DNA from: Planctomycetota bacterium
Lineage (GTDB): Bacteria; Planctomycetota; Phycisphaerae; Sedimentisphaerales; Anaerobacaceae
Length of the DNA stretch: 10,558 nucleotides
Reading direction: 5' to 3'
NCBI GenBank assembly: GCA_013202635.1
Contig: JABMRO010000111.1
Coordinates: 1-10,558 of the forward strand
The notes under the pieces are model-generated. The model was not told the DNA's origin and did not search any database. It was given only the letters and a program-made list of their open reading frames with translations. Each line of letters starts with the position of its first letter. Position 1 is the first letter of the stretch. Shown here piece by piece: positions 7,013-10,558 of this stretch. The translations under genes were made by a program, and so were the position numbers.

Positions 7013-7123
7013 TGCACCTGTTAATAAATACTTTTTAAAGCCTTCACAGGATTCACAAAAAGACGAAAGTAAGGGCGATTTTACTCTCGGGCAGCGCCGT
7101 AACAGCCCGTAAGAACAGGTGCA
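7013..7123. other. Nested inverted repeats, candidate structured RNA or DNA element
   Basis: A perfect 10-bp inverted repeat, TGCACCTGTT at 7013-7022 and AACAGGTGCA at 7114-7123, encloses 91 nt. Within it, CGGGC (7088-7092) pairs with GCCCG (7105-7109), four bases inside the closing arm, and ACTTT (7030-7034) can pair with AAAGT (7066-7070). Together they outline a multibranch fold of about 111 nt. The strand is unknown and it matches no riboswitch or ncRNA that I recognise. A single 10-bp arm pair could arise by chance in a window this long; the nesting and intergenic position are what raise interest. Confidence 0.35.
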
Positions 7124-7281
7124 TCCGTACCTCGCAGGTAACAAATTATCTGGCCTTAGCAACTACGCCGTCGAACAGATAGATTGCCGCTGGAGCTGGA
7201 ACAACTCAGCGAACAGGTCATTTCCGGTATGAAGGCTGATATAAACAAGTGCCGAACTAAATATTTTTTAGGTGTTTGTCC

Positions 7282-7308
7282 TTGACGAAAAGGCTTTTAA
7301 GTGATAAT
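7282..7308 (+). promoter_or_regulatory. Possible promoter of the TPR lipoprotein gene
   Basis: TTGACG (7282-7287) matches five of six -35 bases. GATAAT (7303-7308) follows after a short 15-bp spacer; an alternative TAATTG at 7305 gives 17 bp but a poorer box. The leader would be about 85 nt and includes a CCCC/GGGG hairpin near 7326-7339. Tentative. Confidence 0.35.
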
Positions 7309-7399
7309 TGATGATTTACAATTGTCCCCTTGTTCGGGGGGATGGCAATATTATCAGTTATAAGGACTGGATTAGGTTGAAGTTTGAAAGGAGGCCATT

Positions 7400-8197
7400 A
7401 TGGCAAGGATAGTTCTTAGCGCAGTAGTTATCATCTCATTGAACTTAATGGTTGGCTGCCAGAAAGCTGACAGCGGCAGAGGACGGCTTTTGCCGGGCCG
7501 AAGCACAACGGCGGTCGGTACTGTCGGCTCAGTTAATCTTTCACAGGCGGGAGAAACTGATATTGTCGAGCAGATAGCAATCAATAGGCGGGCATATCAG
7601 CAGGGACTGGAACTGCTAATAAGATACTACACCAAAACCGGAAACAATATGAAGCTCAAGTGGGCCAATGAGGAATTAATGTCGCTGGATTCTATCCCGC
7701 AATACAAGTACATTATTGAGGCTGAAATACTCGATTCGAATTTGAGAGCGAGCACTTCGATTCCGGAAGCAGACGACCTGTTTGAGGACGCCCTGAAGCT
7801 CGAACAGGAAGCAAGCGTATTTATCATCGGAAAAAATCACGACAAATTGCGCGCGGCTCTGGATAAATACGACCGGCTGATAAGGAGCTATCCTACCAGT
7901 GACAAGATTGATGATGCGGCGTTTAAGGCCGGTGAAATTTATGAATATTTTCGGGATTACTCGATAGCACTTCTGTACTACAAAAGGGCTTATCAGTGGG
8001 ACTCCGAAACTCCTCATCCAGCCAGGTTCAGATCGGCGCGTATTCTGGATAGACGCCTGCACCGCAACGCCGACGCTCTGAAGCTTTATCGGGAAGCCCT
8101 CAAAACGGAAGGTAAGTATGGAAAACGCAGATTATGGAAAGAGTATGCGGAAGAGCGGATAAAAGCCTTGTACAAAATCGAGGAGAACAATAACTGA
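7400..8197 (+). CDS. TPR-like lipoprotein
   Basis: Probable envelope lipoprotein of 265 residues. The signal peptide ends in lipobox LMVGC with Cys20 as the lipidation site, followed by a Gly/Ser/Thr-rich linker to about residue 50. The rest is predicted helical. The clearest tetratricopeptide-like pairs lie at about 146-235, with AALDKYDRLIRSYPTSDKIDDAAF, then GEIYEYFRDYSIALLYYKRAY and RNADALKLYREAL. This layout resembles BamD/YbgF-type TPR lipoproteins that act as protein-interaction scaffolds at the outer membrane, but sequence alone does not identify the partner. The start has a strong AAGGAGG 5 nt before the ATG. The gene is followed by a strong intrinsic terminator and so is probably monocistronic. 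It is divergent from the DUF1573 lipoprotein, and a shared envelope role is possible but unproven. Confidence 0.82.
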   Translation: MARIVLSAVVIISLNLMVGCQKADSGRGRLLPGRSTTAVGTVGSVNLSQAGETDIVEQIAINRRAYQQGLELLIRYYTKTGNNMKLKWANEELMSLDSIPQYKYIIEAEILDSNLRASTSIPEADDLFEDALKLEQEASVFIIGKNHDKLRAALDKYDRLIRSYPTSDKIDDAAFKAGEIYEYFRDYSIALLYYKRAYQWDSETPHPARFRSARILDRRLHRNADALKLYREALKTEGKYGKRRLWKEYAEERIKALYKIEENNN

Positions 8198-8237
8198 TGC
8201 TGAAAAAAGTTTGAGATAAAAGTTTTAAATATGAATT

Positions 8238-8268
8238 CGGGCCTGGCTGCTATCAGGCCCGTTTTTTT
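8238..8268 (+). terminator. Intrinsic terminator after the TPR lipoprotein gene
   Basis: A perfect 8-bp GC-rich stem, CGGGCCTG (8238-8245) with CAGGCCCG (8254-8261), has an 8-nt loop and is followed at once by seven T residues (8262-8268). It lies 40 bp after the stop codon and separates this gene from tilS. Confidence 0.92.
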
Positions 8269-8330
8269 ATGGAATAACTCAAACTGACCGATTCCCAGTG
8301 TCATTGCCGACAGGAATGACAGGTTGCTTT

Positions 8331-9778
8331 ATGTTGTCGAAATTTGAGAAAAAGGTGGCCGGTTTTATAAAAGCGAATGAGCTTTTCGGCTCTGCGGATA
8401 AAATTTTGTTGGCGGTTTCCGGCGGAGCGGATTCAACCGCGCTCCTGTATGCAATCTCGGCGCTAAGACGCGAGAACACTTTCAGAGCAGAGTTGCTCTG
8501 TGCCCATATAAACCATCAGTTGAGAGCAGCCCGTGCGGATTCGGATGAAGATTTTGTCATCGCACAGGCCGCCAAGCTGAAGTTAGCCATAACCACCAGG
8601 CGAGTGAATGTGCGCAAGTTTGCCGCCCGCAAAAAGCTCTCGATTGAGACAGCCGCTCGACAACTGCGGATTAAAAATCTTATCGAGATTGCAAAAGCCA
8701 ACAACTGCAGGGCAATAGCAACCGCACATCAAAAAAATGACAATGCCGAGACCCTCATACAGCGCTTGTCCCGGGGAACAGGGCTTCGCGGGCTCGGGGG
8801 TATCTGGCCGATACGTGTTTTTAATGACGAATTTCAATTTGTAAGACCTTTGCTGTGTGTCGATAGAGTTCAAATCATTAAATACCTGCAGCATCGGAAT
8901 CTAAAATGGCGACAGGATCACACAAATGCCGATTGCACATACAGAAGAAACTACATTCGGCACCGGCTGCTTCCGCAGTTACAACAAGACTGCACCGGCT
9001 CACTCGTCGAGCAATTATCTGAGCTGTCCGAATCAGCCCGCAGGTTCTATAAGCTCCTATGCCGTCGTGCAGATGAGGTTTGGCCGAAAGCCGCTGATTG
9101 TACCGGTGAAAAGGTGACGCTGGATTCAAAATTGCTTTTAGCTCAGCCGCAACCGGTGATAGTTGAGCTTCTTAGGCGGGGCTTGACGGCTCTCGGCTGT
9201 GGCGAGAGAAATTTAACCAAATATCACTATGAAAGGATATTACAATTAGCTCAGCAAAACACCACCGGCAGGAAAATGGATTTGCCGGGCGAATGTTTGG
9301 TTCGCGCCGAATATGGGAATTTGATTTTCACCCGGCCTGAAAAAATATCTCTTTCCGACAAGCTTATTGACAAAAGTATCAAGCTGGTCATCCCGGGCAA
9401 ACAAGGTTCGGCAGGTATTTAATAAAGGCGGCTATTTTTGACGCTGGCGAGGAGGAATTCGAGAAATTCAAGGCGGAAAAAAACAATTTCGTTGAAAGGT
9501 TTGATTTTAATAAAATAAAATCACCCCTGGTTATTCGTTTTCGCAGGGCCGGTGACAGGTTTGTTCCCTTGGGTCTGGACGAAGAAAAAAAAGTGGGGAA
9601 ATTCCTTACCGCTGCACGGCTGCCGCAGCAGGTACGGCAAAAACTCCTTATTGTTGCTGACAGTGAAAAGATAATCTGGCTTTGGCCGATTCGAATGTCC
9701 CAGCAGGCTAAAGTTACCGGCGAAACTCGAAAAATTCTTCAACTGAAAATAACCGAAATGCCAATACAAGCCGAATAA
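8331..9778 (+). CDS. tilS: tRNA(Ile)-lysidine synthetase, frameshifted
   Basis: TilS uses ATP to attach lysidine to C34 of the AUA-reading tRNA-Ile, an essential modification in most bacteria. The N-terminal PP-loop ATPase domain starts with SGGADS (30-35) and includes AHINHQLRAARADSDEDF, ATAHQKNDNAETLIQRLSRG (family ATAHxxDDxAET) and the RNYIRHRLLPQL motif. The reading frame closes at 9422 after PGKQGSAGI, giving 363 residues. The C-terminal substrate domain continues in another frame from about 9404 to 9778, with RFRRAGDRFVPLGLDEEKKVGKF and the usual final strands. One extra A in the run 9399-9401 would restore PGKTRFGRYLIKA and a 482-residue protein of normal length. The start at 8331 has AGG 7 nt upstream and a typical MLxKFEKKV opening; GTG at 8298 and ATG at 8316 are less likely. 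The break may be a sequence error or a real mutation. Confidence 0.9.
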
Positions 9779-9809
9779 AAACCTCAAAAAAGAACGAGAG
9801 GAAACAAGT

Positions 9810-10558
9810 ATGAAAATGTTGAATTTCTCACGTCGCAAATTTCTAAAGGCCCTGTCTCTAAGCGCAACCACACTGGCGGCAAACGGCTGTGCGGGCATCG
9901 CCCGGCTGACCGACGGCAGGGCATCCGGGGAAAAACCAAACATCATTTTCATCCTCGCCGATGACCTGGGCTGGGCCGAGCTGGGCTGCTACGGCAACAA
10001 GTTCAACGAAACGCCAAATCTCGACAAACTGGCGAGCCAGGGTATGAGGTTTACCGAAGCTTACGCGGCAGCCCCGGTCTGTTCGCCTTATCGGGCCGCC
10101 CTGATGACTGGACAATATCCTGCAAGGCTCGGTATTACCGACTACCTCCGGCCAAACGACGCCAAACACCTTTCGACCGATTATGTCACTATCGCCGGGA
10201 TGCTCAGGCAAGCCGGCTACACAACAGGCATCATCGGCAAGTGGCATCTCACCGGTTACGCCAACCACGGAGCCAGGGAAATAAGCCCCGACCTCCAGGG
10301 CTTCGACGAAGTAATAGTCTCGGAAAATCGCGGCATCGGCGGCGGCAGCTACTTTCATCCATACCACTTCAACCGCGAAATCGAAAAACGCCTGCCCGGC
10401 AAAGAATATCTGGTTGACCGCTGCAACCTTGAAGCGGTAGAGTTTATCGCCCGGCACAAAGGCAGCCCGTTCTTTCTCTACCTGAGTCACTATGCCGTCC
10501 ACACCAGGTTGTTGGGCAAAGATAAGCTGGTTGCCAAATACGAAAACAAACCCGGCGC
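9810..10558 (+). CDS. Sulfatase with Tat signal, N-terminal part (cut by window edge)
   Basis: Arylsulfatase/alkaline phosphatase superfamily enzyme that hydrolyses sulfate esters, probably from polysaccharides. The first 249 residues are visible. A twin-arginine signal SRRKFLK (7-13) precedes a hydrophobic stretch and Cys27, so Tat export, perhaps as a lipoprotein (the lipobox ANGC is weak), is likely. The metal-binding strand PNIIFILADDLGWAELGCYG (43-62) supplies the first Asp pair (51-52). The formylglycine motif is CSPYRAALMTG (91-101), with Cys91 the residue to be oxidised. Tyr94 replaces the usual Ser/Thr/Ala, but CxPxR, the core needed by the formylglycine-generating enzyme, is intact. 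GKWHL (about 145) and the HYAVHT segment (metal and substrate side) follow. The start has AGAGG 8 nt upstream. The gene lies 31 bp after tilS with no terminator between, so it may share its transcript. Confidence 0.93.
   Translation, partial: MKMLNFSRRKFLKALSLSATTLAANGCAGIARLTDGRASGEKPNIIFILADDLGWAELGCYGNKFNETPNLDKLASQGMRFTEAYAAAPVCSPYRAALMTGQYPARLGITDYLRPNDAKHLSTDYVTIAGMLRQAGYTTGIIGKWHLTGYANHGAREISPDLQGFDEVIVSENRGIGGGSYFHPYHFNREIEKRLPGKEYLVDRCNLEAVEFIARHKGSPFFLYLSHYAVHTRLLGKDKLVAKYENKPG

Larger units (their letters stand above)
6761..7399. other. 639-bp divergent intergenic region without a convincing gene
   Basis: The region separates the divergent DUF1573 and TPR lipoprotein genes. It holds the DUF1573 leader and promoter, the 11-bp direct repeat, a nested inverted-repeat element at 7013-7123, a 6-bp hairpin (TATCTG 7147-7152 with CAGATA 7176-7181), a possible plus-strand promoter at 7282-7308 and a CCCC/GGGG hairpin at 7326-7339. 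Short open frames here, such as one of 64 codons on the minus strand at 6968-7162, show no known domain. No T-loop signature of a tRNA and no signature of tmRNA, RNase P RNA or SRP RNA was found. Confidence 0.6.

Noticed and set aside
6968..7162. A 64-codon minus-strand open frame in the divergent intergenic region, ending in a basic RKRKKG stretch
   Set aside because: No convincing start context, no known domain, and it overlaps the inverted-repeat element; likely chance.
7141..7260. Possible tmRNA or SRP RNA (stretches such as CAGGTC and AACTACGCC)
   Set aside because: Neither the tRNA-like ends of tmRNA nor the conserved GGAAGGAAGCAGC-type SRP loop is present on either strand.
9395..9410. 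Programmed -1 ribosomal frameshift in tilS
   Set aside because: A -1 slip at AAA would restore the frame, but the site is not a canonical X-XXY-YYZ heptamer and no clear downstream stem was found; a one-base deletion or sequence error is simpler.
9521..9952. A 143-codon minus-strand open frame spanning the tilS end and sulfatase start
   Set aside because: It overlaps two genes on the other strand and shows no family features.
9858..10502. A 214-codon open frame on the minus strand opposite the sulfatase gene
   Set aside because: It is antisense to a gene with clear family motifs and has no recognisable domain or ribosome binding site; GC-rich codon positions of the real gene explain the open frame.

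Overview
The window looks like chromosomal DNA from a planctomycete, most plausibly of class Phycisphaerae. The grounds are a DUF1573 lipoprotein with a CGC motif, an ECF sigma factor with no anti-sigma partner, a Tat-exported sulfatase, and a GntR/ABC/permease/large membrane protein cassette. This placement is inferred from gene content, not from a marker gene. There are nine protein genes, two of them cut by the window edges. I see no tRNA, rRNA, CRISPR array or insertion sequence.

Left part, all on the minus strand, read from high to low coordinates. A five-gene run starts at a near-consensus promoter at 5381-5408. It encodes a YtrA-type GntR repressor, an ABC ATPase, a six-helix ABC-2 permease, a 614-residue membrane protein of unknown function with a C-terminal four-cysteine zinc ribbon, and an ECF sigma factor. 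The first four genes are packed with gaps of 4, 17 and 10 bp. A dyad (arms TTGTAnTA) covers the expected transcription start and is the likely autoregulatory operator. The sigma factor follows after 74 bp and may belong to the same transcript. After a further 247 bp comes the N-terminal part of a PilT-like type IV pilus ATPase, which runs off the left edge.

Centre. A two- to three-domain DUF1573 lipoprotein (minus strand) has its own strong promoter (TTGACT, 17 bp, TATAAT) and a leader of about 137 nt. It is divergent from a TPR-type lipoprotein on the plus strand. The 639 bp between them contain no convincing gene. They hold an 11-bp direct repeat, with one copy inside the promoter spacer, and a nested set of inverted repeats that could be a structured RNA. 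The TPR lipoprotein ends at a textbook intrinsic terminator.

Right part, plus strand. A tilS gene (tRNA-Ile lysidine synthetase) is split by an apparent one-base deletion in an A run near 9399-9401. The missing C-terminal domain continues in another frame up to 9778. A Tat-signal sulfatase follows 31 bp later and runs off the right edge.

The best candidate for an undescribed system is the GntR/ABC/permease/zinc-ribbon membrane protein cassette with its linked sigma factor. The most concrete anomaly is the tilS frameshift.
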